This document shows, one piece after another, positions 34,369 through 44,191 of a stretch of 64,000 nt of DNA (within the stretch, counting starts at the first letter, position 1; the number at the start of each line of letters is the position of its first letter). The stretch comes from Janthinobacterium violaceinigrum (GTDB taxonomy: Bacteria > Pseudomonadota > Gammaproteobacteria > Burkholderiales > Burkholderiaceae_D), in NCBI RefSeq assembly GCF_009208555.1, contig NZ_WFLI01000029.1, positions 1 to 64,000 of the forward strand. Direction: 5' to 3'. Made by a program: the position numbers and the translations under genes. A model generated the notes under the pieces. It saw only the letters and a program-made list of their open reading frames with translations. It made no database searches and had not been told where the DNA came from.

Positions 34369-35200
34369 AGAACCAGTCGTGCCAGATGGGCGTCACGTTG
34401 GCTGGCAATGGCGGCAGCATGGCAAAATCCACGCGCGACTCGCCTGGCGCATGGAAGTCCGTGCCGCGCGAGGCGAGGAAGCCGTAGGCATTGGCCAGTT
34501 GCGCGTATTCCGGATACTGGTCCGGACTGTGGCTGCCCGTGACGACTTCGATGGCAACGCCGCCCAGCTGCTTGAACTCGTCGAAGAGCACACCTTGCGC
34601 CATGTCGCTGAAGCGGTAGCGGCCCGGATGGGCAATGACGGCCACGCCGCCCGCGCCGCGTATCCAGCCCACGGCTTCGGCCAGGGTGGCCCAGCGGTGC
34701 TCGACATAGCCAGGCTTGCCTTCCGACAGGTATTTCTTGAACACGTCGGGAATATTCGCGCATTTCCCCGTTTCCACGATGTAGCGGGCAAAGTGCGTGC
34801 GCGACATCAGGTCCGGGTTGCCGACAAATTTCAAGGCCCCTTCATACGCGTCCGGGATGCCGGCCAGGTCCAGCTGGCGGGCGATCTCGCGGCCGCGCGC
34901 GTCGCGCCCGGAACGCGTGCGGTGCAAGCCCTGCACGAGACCCGGATTGTTTTCATCGACTTGCAGGCCCACGACGTGCACGGTTTCGCCGGCCCACGTA
35001 ATGGAAATTTCCACACCGGCCACGAAGCGCATGCCCAGGTCCAGCGCGGCCGTGCGCGCAGCGGCGACACCGGACACTTCATCGTGGTCCGTCAGCGCCC
35101 ACACGTCGACGCCCGCCTTGCGGGCGTGGGCAGCCACGGCGGCCGGTGACAGCACGCCGTCGGAAATATTCGAATGACAATGCAGGTCGACTTTAAGCAT
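34367..35200 (-). CDS. PHP-domain phosphatase/exonuclease, YciV (RNase AM)-like, 277 aa
   Basis: A metal-dependent PHP domain enzyme. YciV-type proteins hydrolyse 3',5'-nucleoside bisphosphates and trim RNA 5' ends. Motif I is VDLHCHSNISDG, then WALTDHDEVSG, FVAGVEISITWAGETVHVVG, AVIAHPGRYRFS and RGTDFHAPGE, giving the full His/Asp/Glu metal set. Length matches the family. Its stop codon overlaps repeat copy C by two bases. Confidence 0.92.
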   Translation of the reverse strand: MLKVDLHCHSNISDGVLSPAAVAAHARKAGVDVWALTDHDEVSGVAAARTAALDLGMRFVAGVEISITWAGETVHVVGLQVDENNPGLVQGLHRTRSGRDARGREIARQLDLAGIPDAYEGALKFVGNPDLMSRTHFARYIVETGKCANIPDVFKKYLSEGKPGYVEHRWATLAEAVGWIRGAGGVAVIAHPGRYRFSDMAQGVLFDEFKQLGGVAIEVVTGSHSPDQYPEYAQLANAYGFLASRGTDFHAPGESRVDFAMLPPLPANVTPIWHDWF

Positions 35201-35301
35201 GTGAAAACAATACCCTGCACGGGCTCAGCATGGAAGAAGGTTTCATTGTACGCTGCTTGCCCGATAAGGAAGTCGCGTTAGCGACACAGTTGCCCCGTGG
35301 C

Positions 35302-36189
35302 TTACTGCGCCAGGAAGGTTTCCACCAGGCGCGCCAGCGCTTGCGGCTGATCATGATGCAGCATATGGCCCGCATCCGCCATCATCTCGCAGCGCACATC
35401 CTTGATGCAGGCCAAACGCCGGTCGATCTCGATGCGCGCCTCGTCCTTTGGCCCCATCCATTGCCACATATTGGTATCGTCGGCCTCCACCCACAGCACG
35501 GGCGCCGTAATGCGGCGCCAGCACGCCATCACTTCGTCCACCTGGTACAGGATGGGATTGACCCGCTTGTGCTGCGGGTCACCCATGATGTCCCACTCGC
35601 CCGCCTCGTTCTGCGCCGACCAATGCTCGGCCAGGAAGGCCGCGCGCGCGTCCGGCAGGCGCGGATTGGTCTTTTGCAGGCGCTCGGCCACGGCCTTTTG
35701 CGTGGGATAGCTGCGCATGGCGGGCGGCTCGCGCAACTCGTCCAGCCACTTGGCGTAGCGGCCCGGCGCCTGCTCCGGCTTCGTCGCCATCATGCCGAAG
35801 CCTTCCAGGTTGATGAAACGGCTGATGCGTTCGGGCCGCACGCCCGCGTACAGGCCCGCCACATTGGCGCCCATGCTGTGGCCCAGCAGGTTGACGGGCG
35901 CATCGGGCGAGTAATGCAGCAGCATGGCGTCCAGGTCGGCCAGGTAGTCGGGGAACCAGTAGGTATCGGACTGCGTGTAGTCGCTGAGGCCAAAGCCGCG
36001 CCAGTCGGGCGCGATCACGTGCCAGTCGCCCGCCAGTGCGTCGACGACGAACTGGAACGAGGCAGCCACGTCCATCCAGCCGTGCACCATGAACAGGATG
36101 GGCGCGCCGTCGCGGCCCCAATGGCGCACATGCGTGCGGGCGCCGCGGATGTTGATGAATTCGGAACGGGAAAGTTTCATGGGTTTCAT
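35302..36189 (-). CDS. Alpha/beta hydrolase, 295 aa
   Basis: A serine hydrolase of unknown substrate. ILFMVHGWMDVAASFQFV is the oxyanion loop, LLGHSMGANVAG carries the nucleophile Ser in GHSMG, and MMADAGHMLHHDQPQAL contains the catalytic His. The acid is probably Asp in VLWVEADDTNMW. No signal peptide is seen from the start chosen (ATG 36189); an earlier in-frame start at 36255 would add a non-conserved leader, and ATG 36180 is also possible. Confidence 0.9.
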   Translation of the reverse strand: MKPMKLSRSEFINIRGARTHVRHWGRDGAPILFMVHGWMDVAASFQFVVDALAGDWHVIAPDWRGFGLSDYTQSDTYWFPDYLADLDAMLLHYSPDAPVNLLGHSMGANVAGLYAGVRPERISRFINLEGFGMMATKPEQAPGRYAKWLDELREPPAMRSYPTQKAVAERLQKTNPRLPDARAAFLAEHWSAQNEAGEWDIMGDPQHKRVNPILYQVDEVMACWRRITAPVLWVEADDTNMWQWMGPKDEARIEIDRRLACIKDVRCEMMADAGHMLHHDQPQALARLVETFLAQ

Positions 36190-36398
36190 CTCATTGCCTG
36201 CCTTGAAAGTGGCGCGGATGGCGCCACATGCTGTGTCTGTAGATAATGCGGGCATAAAAGTACGACCGTTCGATAATTATAGCGGATCGGCGCCGGCCTT
36301 GGGCGCGGCCGTCAAGACTTGTCACGCAACAGCGTAAAATAGCGTACATTCCAGCGTCCGGCCATGCCCGGCGCTTCCACTACCGCCACAGGCTAACG

Positions 36399-36923
36399 AT
36401 GACACTCTACCAATTGGGCGCCGATGCGCCGCAGATTGACGCTTCCGCTTTTGTTGCCGACACGGCCAATGTGATCGGCAAGGTGACCCTGGAAGCGAAT
36501 ACGTCCGTATGGTTCGGCGCCACGATCCGCGGCGACAACGAACGCATCACGGTGGGCGCCAACAGCAATGTGCAGGAAGGCGCCGTGCTGCACACGGACC
36601 CGGGCTACCCGCTGGACATCGGCCGGAACGTGACCATCGGCCACCAGGCGATGTTGCATGGATGCACGATCGGCGATGGCGCCCTGGTCGGCATCCAGGC
36701 CGTGATCCTGAACGGCGCCAAGATCGGCAAAGGGTGCCTGGTCGGCGCAGGCGCCCTGGTCACGGAAGGCAAGGAATTTCCCGACAATATGCTGATCATC
36801 GGCTCGCCGGCGAAAGCCGTGCGGGCCCTGACGGCAGACGATATCACCAGGCTACAAGGCAACGCCGTGAACTATGTGCAGCGCGGCCAGCTATTTAATA
36901 CGCAACTCAAGAAGATTGGATAA
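36399..36923 (+). CDS. Gamma-class carbonic anhydrase family protein, 174 aa
   Basis: A left-handed beta-helix trimer protein, related to YrdA/PaaY. Hexapeptide repeats (VIGKVTLEANTSVWFGATIRGDNERITVGANSNVQEGAVLHTD) lead to zinc ligands His in GHQAMLHGCTIGDGALVG. Many such proteins bind zinc but show little carbonic anhydrase activity. It lies four bases upstream of hslO on the same strand and is probably co-transcribed. Confidence 0.92.
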   Translation: MTLYQLGADAPQIDASAFVADTANVIGKVTLEANTSVWFGATIRGDNERITVGANSNVQEGAVLHTDPGYPLDIGRNVTIGHQAMLHGCTIGDGALVGIQAVILNGAKIGKGCLVGAGALVTEGKEFPDNMLIIGSPAKAVRALTADDITRLQGNAVNYVQRGQLFNTQLKKIG

Positions 36924-36927
36924 AAGA

Positions 36928-37908
36928 ATGACGACTGAAACCACAGGCGCTGTCAGCGCAGCCCTTCCGGGCCAGGATACCCTGCAGAAATTTATTTTCG
37001 ACAACGCCGCCGTGCGCGGCCAGTTCATCGACGTCTCCCACACGTGGCAGGAAGTGGTGTCGCGCCACGCCTACCCCACGGCCGTGAAAAAAGTGCTGGG
37101 CGAAATGGTGGCCGCCGCCGCCCTGCTGTCGGCCAACCTGAAATTCAACGGCTCCATCATCATGCAAATCCATGGTGACGGTCCCGTGCGCCTGATGGTC
37201 GTCGAGTGCGATTCCGACCTGCGCCTGCGCGCCACGGCCAAGCTGGACCCGGACGCCGCCATCGCCGATGGCGCCACCGTGCCGCAATTGCTCAACGCCA
37301 CGGGCAAGGGCCGCTTCATCATCACCCTGGACCCGGCCGACAAGGTGCCGGGCCAGCAGCCGTACCAGGGCATCGTGCCGCTGGACGGCGACGACATGGC
37401 CACCGTGATCGAAAACTACATGTTGCGTTCGGAACAGCTCGACACGCGCCTGTGGCTGGCCACGGACGACACCGTCTCGCGCGGCCTGCTGCTGCAAAAG
37501 CTGCCCCACCATGGCGGCAAGGCCGAAGCGACGCCCGTCTCGGAAGAAGACGCGCTGGATACATGGAACCGCGCCGTGATGCTGGCTTCGACCCTGAAAG
37601 AGGCGGAAATCCTGTCGACGGACATCGACACCCTGATGCAGCGCTTGTTCTGGGAAGAAACCATCCGCGTGTTCGACCCGCTGCACCCGAGCTTCCATTG
37701 CAGCTGCACGCGCGAAAAAGTGGGCAATATGCTCAAGATGCTGGGCGAGGAAGAAGTCAACAGCACCCTGGAAGAAATCGGCCACGTGGGCGTGAACTGC
37801 GATTTCTGCGGCCAGCACTATGATTTCGACAAGGTCGATTGCGCGCAGCTGTTCGTCACGGATGCGCCGGCCGAGGTTCTCATCCCGCCAGCCGCCAGCA
37901 TCAACTGA
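36928..37908 (+). CDS. hslO: Redox-regulated chaperone Hsp33 (HslO), 326 aa
   Basis: Hsp33 is activated by oxidation and prevents aggregation during oxidative heat stress. The core has QIHGDGPVRLMVVECDSDLRLRATA and GKGRFIITLDPADKVPGQQPYQG. The redox switch has four cysteines, in FHCSCTREKV and VNCDFCGQHYDFD, that bind zinc when reduced. The start is ATG 36928, four bases after the carbonic anhydrase stop; a longer start would overlap that gene. Confidence 0.97.
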   Translation: MTTETTGAVSAALPGQDTLQKFIFDNAAVRGQFIDVSHTWQEVVSRHAYPTAVKKVLGEMVAAAALLSANLKFNGSIIMQIHGDGPVRLMVVECDSDLRLRATAKLDPDAAIADGATVPQLLNATGKGRFIITLDPADKVPGQQPYQGIVPLDGDDMATVIENYMLRSEQLDTRLWLATDDTVSRGLLLQKLPHHGGKAEATPVSEEDALDTWNRAVMLASTLKEAEILSTDIDTLMQRLFWEETIRVFDPLHPSFHCSCTREKVGNMLKMLGEEEVNSTLEEIGHVGVNCDFCGQHYDFDKVDCAQLFVTDAPAEVLIPPAASIN

Positions 37909-37935
37909 TCATTACACTTTCGCAATGAATCTGCC

Positions 37936-37964
37936 GCGCCGCCCCTGAGGCGGCGCAATTGTTT
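37936..37964 (+). terminator. Probable terminator after hslO
   Basis: GCGCCGCC (37936-37943) pairs perfectly with GGCGGCGC (37949-37956) across loop CCTGA and is followed by AATTGTTT. The T-run is imperfect. It ends four bases before the Pho box. Confidence 0.6.
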
Positions 37965-37967
37965 CTG

Positions 37968-38007
37968 CTGTCATCTTCTCGTCATCAGTTCGTCATCAGC
38001 CCGTCAC
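37968..38007 (+). promoter_or_regulatory. Four-unit Pho box
   Basis: CTGTCAT (37968), TCGTCAT (37979), TCGTCAT (37990) and CCGTCAC (38001) recur exactly every 11 bases, separated by four-base spacers CTTC, CAGT, CAGC. This 7+4 layout is the known PhoB binding architecture, and the first unit matches the consensus CTGTCAT exactly. It lies 53 bases upstream of the receptor ATG (38060), where the promoter must be. It predicts induction of the receptor-glycerophosphodiesterase unit on phosphate starvation. Confidence 0.85.
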
Positions 38008-38059
38008 GCGCCGCCGTTACGCTGCGCAGCTTGTATTACTTCCCACTTTCCACAGGCTG

Positions 38060-40471
38060 ATGATGACACCCCACTTGACGCTGGCCCTGCGCCGCCATTC
38101 CTTCCATGTTTTGCTGGGCGCTTGCGCCGCGGGCCTCTCCTTGCCGGCCCTGGCGCAAACGGCCGTGGCCGCCGCCGTGGCGTCCGCCGCCACCGAGATG
38201 GCCGCTGCGGCCCCCGCTGCCGACGACAGTGCCCCGATGGCCACCGTGGAGATTTCCTCGCGCAAGACGCGCTCCTCGGTCGCCCTGAGCAAGAATGAAA
38301 TCCAGAAAATCCTGCCCGGCACGAATCCCCTGAAAGCCCTGCAAACCTTGCCCGGCGTCAGCTTCCAGACGGCCGATCCATGGGGCAACAACGAGCAAAA
38401 CCTGTCGCTGTTCGTGCACGGCTTTTCCGGTCAGCAACTCGGCTACACCATGGATGGCGTGCCGCTGGGCGACCAGCAATACGGCAACTACAACGGCCTG
38501 TCGCCGCAGCGCGCCGTGATCAGCGAAAACGTGCGCAGCGTCGTGCTGTCGTCGGGCGCGGGCGACCTGGCCACGGCCTCCACCAGCAACCTGGGCGGTA
38601 CCATCGAAACCTATTCCAGCGATCCGCTGGCCACGCAGGGCGCCAGCGTGCAGCAAACGGTGGGCAGCCACCGCACCTCGCGCACGTTTGCCCGCTACGA
38701 CACGGGCGCCTTTGGCGACGGCAGCAGCGCCTATTTCTCCATCCTGCACCACGAAGCGCGCGCCTGGGACTTCGATGCGCGCCAGGGCGGCGACCAGTTC
38801 AACGCAAAATATGTCAACCGCAGCGAGGCGGGCAAGCTGACCCTGTTCTTCAATTACTCGGACAAGATCGAGCCGAACGAAGACAGCACCGTGCACGTGG
38901 CGGGCGAAACGAGCGCGCCCTACACGCGCCCCTTCCTGTATCCGGACTTCAAGGCGGCCCTGAATTATTTGTCGCCCACGGGCGCCACGCCGGCCGCCGA
39001 CGGCAACAACTACCGCAATTACTACAGCGATGCGCAGCGCACCGACTACCTGGCCTACGCCAAGTTCGACGCCAACCTGGGCGAAGGCACGACATGGGCC
39101 AACCAGGTGTACTACCACAAGGATGACGGCGCGGGCGTGGTGGCCGGCCCCATCGGCGTGGCCGGCTTGCCGGGCCTGTTCAGCGTGTATTACCCGAACC
39201 AGAACCTGAAACAGGTGTTCGGCAACTCGGGCTATGCCGTGCGCACGACGGAATACGACATCAAGCGGGGCGGCTTCATTTCCACCCTGCGCAAGGAAAT
39301 CGGCGAGCACCAGCTGGAAGCGGGCCTGTGGCTGGAACAGAACCGCTCGTCCGCCTACCGCCGCTGGTATGCACTGGACGTCAACAACCCGACTTCGCCG
39401 TACGACCGCCCCAGCAATCCCTTGATCACGCAGTACGGCAGCGAGATCGACAACAAGGTGGTGCAGCTGCACTTGCAGGGTGAGTGGCGCATCCGTCCCG
39501 ATATCGCCCTGCAGGCCGGCTTCAAGTCCAGCCTGCAGTTTGCCGATGGCCAGTTCCCCGTGCAGCCGGCCAAGGGCGCCATTGCCGGCGGCTCGACGGC
39601 CTTGCCGGTCGGCACCATCAACACGAAGAAATGGTTCCTGCCGCAAGTGGGCGCGCGCTGGGACTTCACGCCGCAAGACCAGCTGTACTTCAATATCCAG
39701 AAAAACATGCGCCAGTTCGTCACCTACGGCGGCGGCGGCGCCTCGCCGTGGAGCTTGTCGAGCCAGGCCGCCTTCGACCTGTTCAAGCGCGACGCCAAGC
39801 CGGAAACGGCCCTCACCTATGAAGTGGGCGTGCGCGGCAGCCACCCGCTGAACCTGGGTGCCATCACGGCCATCGATGGCCAGGTCAACGTCTATCACGT
39901 CGATTTCAGCAACCGTTTGCTGCAGATCAGCCCGACGCCCGTGATTTCCTCCATCATTGGCGGCAACCCCGTGCTGGCCAACGTGGGCAGCGTGCGCACG
40001 GACGGCATCGATATCGCCGGCACCATACACTTTGGCAACAATTTTTCGTTCTACAATGCCCTGTCGTACAACCGCTCGCAATACGCGGACAACTACAACA
40101 ATGGCGCCGCACTGGTGCTGACGGCCGGCAAGAACGTGCCGGGCTCGCCCGAGTGGCTGAACAAGTTCGTGGCATCGGCCACCTTGGGCGATATCGAAGT
40201 GCAGCTGACGGGAGACTATGTGGGCAAGCGCTACGCGACGTACACCAACGACTTGTCCGTGCCCAGCTATTTCCTGATGGGCCTGGGCGTGTCGGGCAAG
40301 CTGCCCGCCATGGCCGGCTGGCTGAAAAACCCGCGCTGGCGTGTCAACGTCAGCAACCTGGCCAACCGCGAAGGCTCCTTGAACGTGGTGGTGGGCGCGG
40401 CCGACAAGACGTACAACACCTTCCCCATCGCCCCGCGCCAGGGCTTCCTGACCTTGACGGCGGATTTCTGA
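38060..40471 (+). CDS. TonB-dependent receptor, probable phosphodiester uptake, 803 aa
   Basis: An outer-membrane gated channel. The signal peptide ends at LSLPALAQ. The plug has NPLKALQTLPGVSFQTADPWG and SLFVHGFSGQQLGYTMDGVPLGDQQYGNYNG; the barrel ends in FLTLTADF. It is preceded by a Pho box and its stop overlaps the start of an exported glycerophosphodiester phosphodiesterase gene (TGATG). The most economical reading is that it imports a phosphorus-containing compound, perhaps glycerophosphodiesters or products of that enzyme. The substrate is inferred from context only. Confidence 0.92.
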   Translation: MMTPHLTLALRRHSFHVLLGACAAGLSLPALAQTAVAAAVASAATEMAAAAPAADDSAPMATVEISSRKTRSSVALSKNEIQKILPGTNPLKALQTLPGVSFQTADPWGNNEQNLSLFVHGFSGQQLGYTMDGVPLGDQQYGNYNGLSPQRAVISENVRSVVLSSGAGDLATASTSNLGGTIETYSSDPLATQGASVQQTVGSHRTSRTFARYDTGAFGDGSSAYFSILHHEARAWDFDARQGGDQFNAKYVNRSEAGKLTLFFNYSDKIEPNEDSTVHVAGETSAPYTRPFLYPDFKAALNYLSPTGATPAADGNNYRNYYSDAQRTDYLAYAKFDANLGEGTTWANQVYYHKDDGAGVVAGPIGVAGLPGLFSVYYPNQNLKQVFGNSGYAVRTTEYDIKRGGFISTLRKEIGEHQLEAGLWLEQNRSSAYRRWYALDVNNPTSPYDRPSNPLITQYGSEIDNKVVQLHLQGEWRIRPDIALQAGFKSSLQFADGQFPVQPAKGAIAGGSTALPVGTINTKKWFLPQVGARWDFTPQDQLYFNIQKNMRQFVTYGGGGASPWSLSSQAAFDLFKRDAKPETALTYEVGVRGSHPLNLGAITAIDGQVNVYHVDFSNRLLQISPTPVISSIIGGNPVLANVGSVRTDGIDIAGTIHFGNNFSFYNALSYNRSQYADNYNNGAALVLTAGKNVPGSPEWLNKFVASATLGDIEVQLTGDYVGKRYATYTNDLSVPSYFLMGLGVSGKLPAMAGWLKNPRWRVNVSNLANREGSLNVVVGAADKTYNTFPIAPRQGFLTLTADF

Positions 40472-41601
40472 TGCGTACGCCTATCCTTCCGCAACGGCAC
40501 TTCTCGCGCCGCAGCTTCGTCCAGGCGGCCGCCGGCGGCCTGGCCCTGGCCGCCGCGCCCGGCTTTGCCGCGGGCCTGCTGGCCATGCCACCGTCGCGGC
40601 CGCTGGTCTTCGCCCACCGGGGCGCCAGCGCCCTGCGCCCCGAACACACCCTGGCCTCGTACGCCAAGGCCATCCTCGACGGCGCCGACTACGTGGAACC
40701 GGACCTGGTGGCCACGCGCGACGGCATCTTGGTCGCGCGCCACGAAAGCAATCTGATCGACACCACCGACGTGGCGCGCCGTCCCGAGTTTGCCAGCCGG
40801 CGCGGCAAGAAGATGGTCGACGGCGAATGGCACGAAGGCTGGTTCGTCGACGACTTCACCCTGGCGGAACTGAAAACCCTGCGCGCCATCGAGCGGCTGC
40901 CGAAAGTACGCACCGGCAACACCTTGTACGATGGACAATTCCAGATTCCGACGTGGGAAGAAATCATCGATTTTGTTGCAGCGCAATCAGCCGCCAGCGG
41001 ACGCGTCATCGGCCTCGTGCCGGAGCTGAAAAGCTCCACGTACTTCCGCGATGCGGGCCTGGCGCTGGAAGACCGTTTCCTGTCGACCATGCTGGCGCAC
41101 GAGTACACGCGCCGCGCGCCCATCGAAATCCAGTCCTTCGAAGTGGCCAATCTGAAGTACCTGCGCGAGAAGCTGGGACGGCGCGCCAACGTGCGGCTGA
41201 TGCAGCTGGTGGTGGGCGGCGATGTGCGCCCCATGGACGTGGCCAAGGCGGGCGGCAAGCTGACATTCGGGCAAATGACGACGCCGGCCGGCCTGCGCGA
41301 CATCGCCGCCTACGCGGACGTGGTGGCGCCGCCCACGCGGGGCGTCATCCCGCTGGGCGCCGACCAGCGCCTGGCCAAGCCCACGTCCATCGTCGACGAT
41401 GCGCACCAGGCAGGCTTGCTGCTGCACACGTGGACCTTCCGCCCGGAAAACCGTTTCCTGGCGGCCGATTTCCGCGACGGCAACGGCGAAAATGCGCGCA
41501 ACGAAGCGGGCTCCGTGGCGGAAATGCGCCGCTACATCGAGACGGGACTGGACGGTTTTTTCAGCGACGATCCGGGTCTGGGACGCATCGCCGCAGGATA
41601 A
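40471..41601 (+). CDS. Exported glycerophosphodiester phosphodiesterase, 376 aa
   Basis: Hydrolyses glycerophosphodiesters to glycerol-3-phosphate and an alcohol. The N-terminus HFSRRSFVQAAAGGLALAAAPGFAAG has twin arginines and looks like a Tat signal, so the enzyme folds before export to the periplasm. The active site is PLVFAHRGASALRPEHTLAS (His-Arg-Gly and Glu) followed by DYVEPDLVATRDGILVARHE. Later TIM-barrel parts (GLVPELKSSTYF, QSFEVANLKYL, LLLHTWTFRPEN) and the end DGFFSDDPGLG are typical of GlpQ/UgpQ-type enzymes. ATG 40471 overlaps the receptor stop. A terminator follows. Confidence 0.93.
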   Translation: MRTPILPQRHFSRRSFVQAAAGGLALAAAPGFAAGLLAMPPSRPLVFAHRGASALRPEHTLASYAKAILDGADYVEPDLVATRDGILVARHESNLIDTTDVARRPEFASRRGKKMVDGEWHEGWFVDDFTLAELKTLRAIERLPKVRTGNTLYDGQFQIPTWEEIIDFVAAQSAASGRVIGLVPELKSSTYFRDAGLALEDRFLSTMLAHEYTRRAPIEIQSFEVANLKYLREKLGRRANVRLMQLVVGGDVRPMDVAKAGGKLTFGQMTTPAGLRDIAAYADVVAPPTRGVIPLGADQRLAKPTSIVDDAHQAGLLLHTWTFRPENRFLAADFRDGNGENARNEAGSVAEMRRYIETGLDGFFSDDPGLGRIAAG

Positions 41602-41625
41602 ACATTTCGTAACAAATTCATTTCC

Positions 41626-41657
41626 AGGGCGTGGCCGGCGGCTACGCCCTTATTATT
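41626..41657 (+). terminator. Terminator after the phosphodiesterase gene
   Basis: AGGGCGTGGCC (41626-41636) pairs with GGCTACGCCCT (41640-41650, one wobble) around a three-base loop, followed by TATTATT. It marks the end of the Pho-regulated pair. Confidence 0.75.
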
Positions 41658-41753
41658 CGTTTCTTGAATTACTGAAATTGGAATTTGGAATTAGACATAT
41701 ACCGTGAACTCCATTATTGTGCAATGCAACAACAGACCATTCATGGAGGGCAT

Positions 41754-42032
41754 ATGTCCACTTTTACCAACACTTACAGCAACAACGACAACTATTTCAG
41801 CAACCTGGGCCGCGCCACGCGCGCCTTCCTGGGCGCCCTGCTCGCTTCCAAGCCATACAGCGAACTGGCCCAGAAGGAAGTCATTGCAGCGGGCACCGCC
41901 AGCGCCGATGCGGAACGCCATGTGCGTCCCAGCCAGCGCGATTTCGCCCTGCTGAACTCGGAAGCGAACCGCTACGAAAAGCTGATGCCGAATCTGGCAG
42001 CCGAGCTCCGCTTCCTGGCTTCCCGCGGTTAA
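41754..42032 (+). CDS. Hypothetical protein, 92 aa
   Basis: ATG 41754 has GGAGGG three bases upstream, a strong site although the spacing is short; an in-frame start 23 codons earlier is less likely. The product starts MSTFTNTYSNNDNYFSNLG, then a helix AFLGALLASKPYSELAQKEV and a polar helical tail ending LAAELRFLASRG. There is no signal peptide or transmembrane span. I do not recognise the family; similar short proteins of this type occur in related genomes but with no function I can name. Its stop codon lies in the left arm of the large hairpin 42031-42117. Confidence 0.7.
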   Translation: MSTFTNTYSNNDNYFSNLGRATRAFLGALLASKPYSELAQKEVIAAGTASADAERHVRPSQRDFALLNSEANRYEKLMPNLAAELRFLASRG

Positions 42033-42117
42033 AAAAAACGTCCAGGGCGGCGTTGCCTGCGCCTTGCCGTACTTGCGTACTGTCTTCGGCTGGGCGCCTG
42101 GCCCTGGACGTTTTTTT
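42031..42117. terminator. Large bidirectional hairpin terminator
   Basis: AAAAAAACGTCCAGGGC on the left pairs perfectly with GCCCTGGACGTTTTTTT on the right (17 bases). The 50-odd-base interior can form GTAC-TTGC-GTAC (42069-42080) and GC-rich side stems. A-run on the left and T-run on the right let it act on both strands. It is much larger than an ordinary terminator. Confidence 0.75.
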
Positions 42118-42162
42118 AGGCTAACACTATATAAACAATTTACTCAACTTACTGGAATTTTT

Positions 42163-42255
42163 ATGATGTTTCTCGAAACCGTACTGGTCGCCGTCGCCGT
42201 CGTGGTCACCGGCATCCATTTTTACCTGATCTCGACCGGCAAAGCCCGTTTCTGA
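42163..42255 (+). CDS. Small single-span membrane protein, 30 aa
   Basis: The frame starts ATG ATG (42163, 42166) after CTGGAATTTTT, a weak ribosome binding site, in an A/T-rich promoter-like stretch (CACTATATAAAC). The product MMFLETVLVAVAVVVTGIHF plus YLISTGKARF is one membrane helix with a short polar tail. Nothing else in the 125 bases between the large hairpin and ftsB explains this codon pattern. Function is unknown. It could be a chance frame. Confidence 0.45.
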   Translation: MMFLETVLVAVAVVVTGIHFYLISTGKARF

Positions 42256-42380
42256 TCAGCAAGCAGCAAGGCAGCAGCACGCCGCGCCATGCGGCCAGTC
42301 GTGTGCAGCAGTACAAGGAAGTAAAGTGATAGGTCAGCCTGGCAATCGGTCCAGGCTGGCAAGTGGGAAGTAGTACTATC

Positions 42381-42704
42381 TTAATGTGGCGCCGCGGCGT
42401 CCACCGGCGTTTCCAGCAGTGGCGGGGTCTGTCCCTTGCGCACGATCTGCACGAAAATCTCATTCTGCTTGACCATGCCCAGCTCATAGCGGGCACGCTC
42501 TTCGACGGCGCCCGTACCATCTTTCAGGTCGCGCACTTCGGATTCGAGCTTGGCGTTGCGCGCCTTCAATTCCATGTTTTTCTTGTTGGCCACCGCCACC
42601 TGGGCTTCCATGTCGGCAACACGCAGCCAGCCGCCTTTACCCAGCCAGAGGGGAAATTGGATCAACAGCAGCAGGGCTGCGAGGGCGAGCGTAATGAGGC
42701 GCAT
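42381..42704 (-). CDS. ftsB: Cell division protein FtsB, 107 aa
   Basis: FtsB forms a complex with FtsQ and FtsL that activates septal peptidoglycan synthesis. There is a short cytoplasmic start, one membrane segment (LITLALAALLLLIQFPLWLG), then a periplasmic coiled coil (MEAQVAVANKKNMELKARNAKLESEVRDLKDG) and EERARYELGMVKQNEIFVQIV, the FtsQ-binding part. It follows eno on the same strand, the order found in many proteobacteria. Confidence 0.95.
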   Translation of the reverse strand: MRLITLALAALLLLIQFPLWLGKGGWLRVADMEAQVAVANKKNMELKARNAKLESEVRDLKDGTGAVEERARYELGMVKQNEIFVQIVRKGQTPPLLETPVDAAAPH

Positions 42705-42766
42705 GGGGCATTCAGTTAAAAAACCGGCCGGAACATCTCCGGCCGGCCAGTGGGTTTTACAGCAGC

Positions 42767-44050
<1,284 letters not shown>

Positions 44051-44191
44051 GTCATTCTCCAAAGTTAAGCGTAACAGGGGCTGCACACTGCGTTCTGATG
44101 CGCAATTGCACAAAGTGGGCAAAGAAACTCCCGGCGCAGACTGGCAGGCCGGGAGCTGTCTTACGGGTAATACTGTCGCAATCGACCCGCG

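Noticed and set aside
42031..42117. Transposon end or attachment site
   Set aside because: No transposase, integrase or target duplication is visible. The A and T runs fit a bidirectional terminator better.
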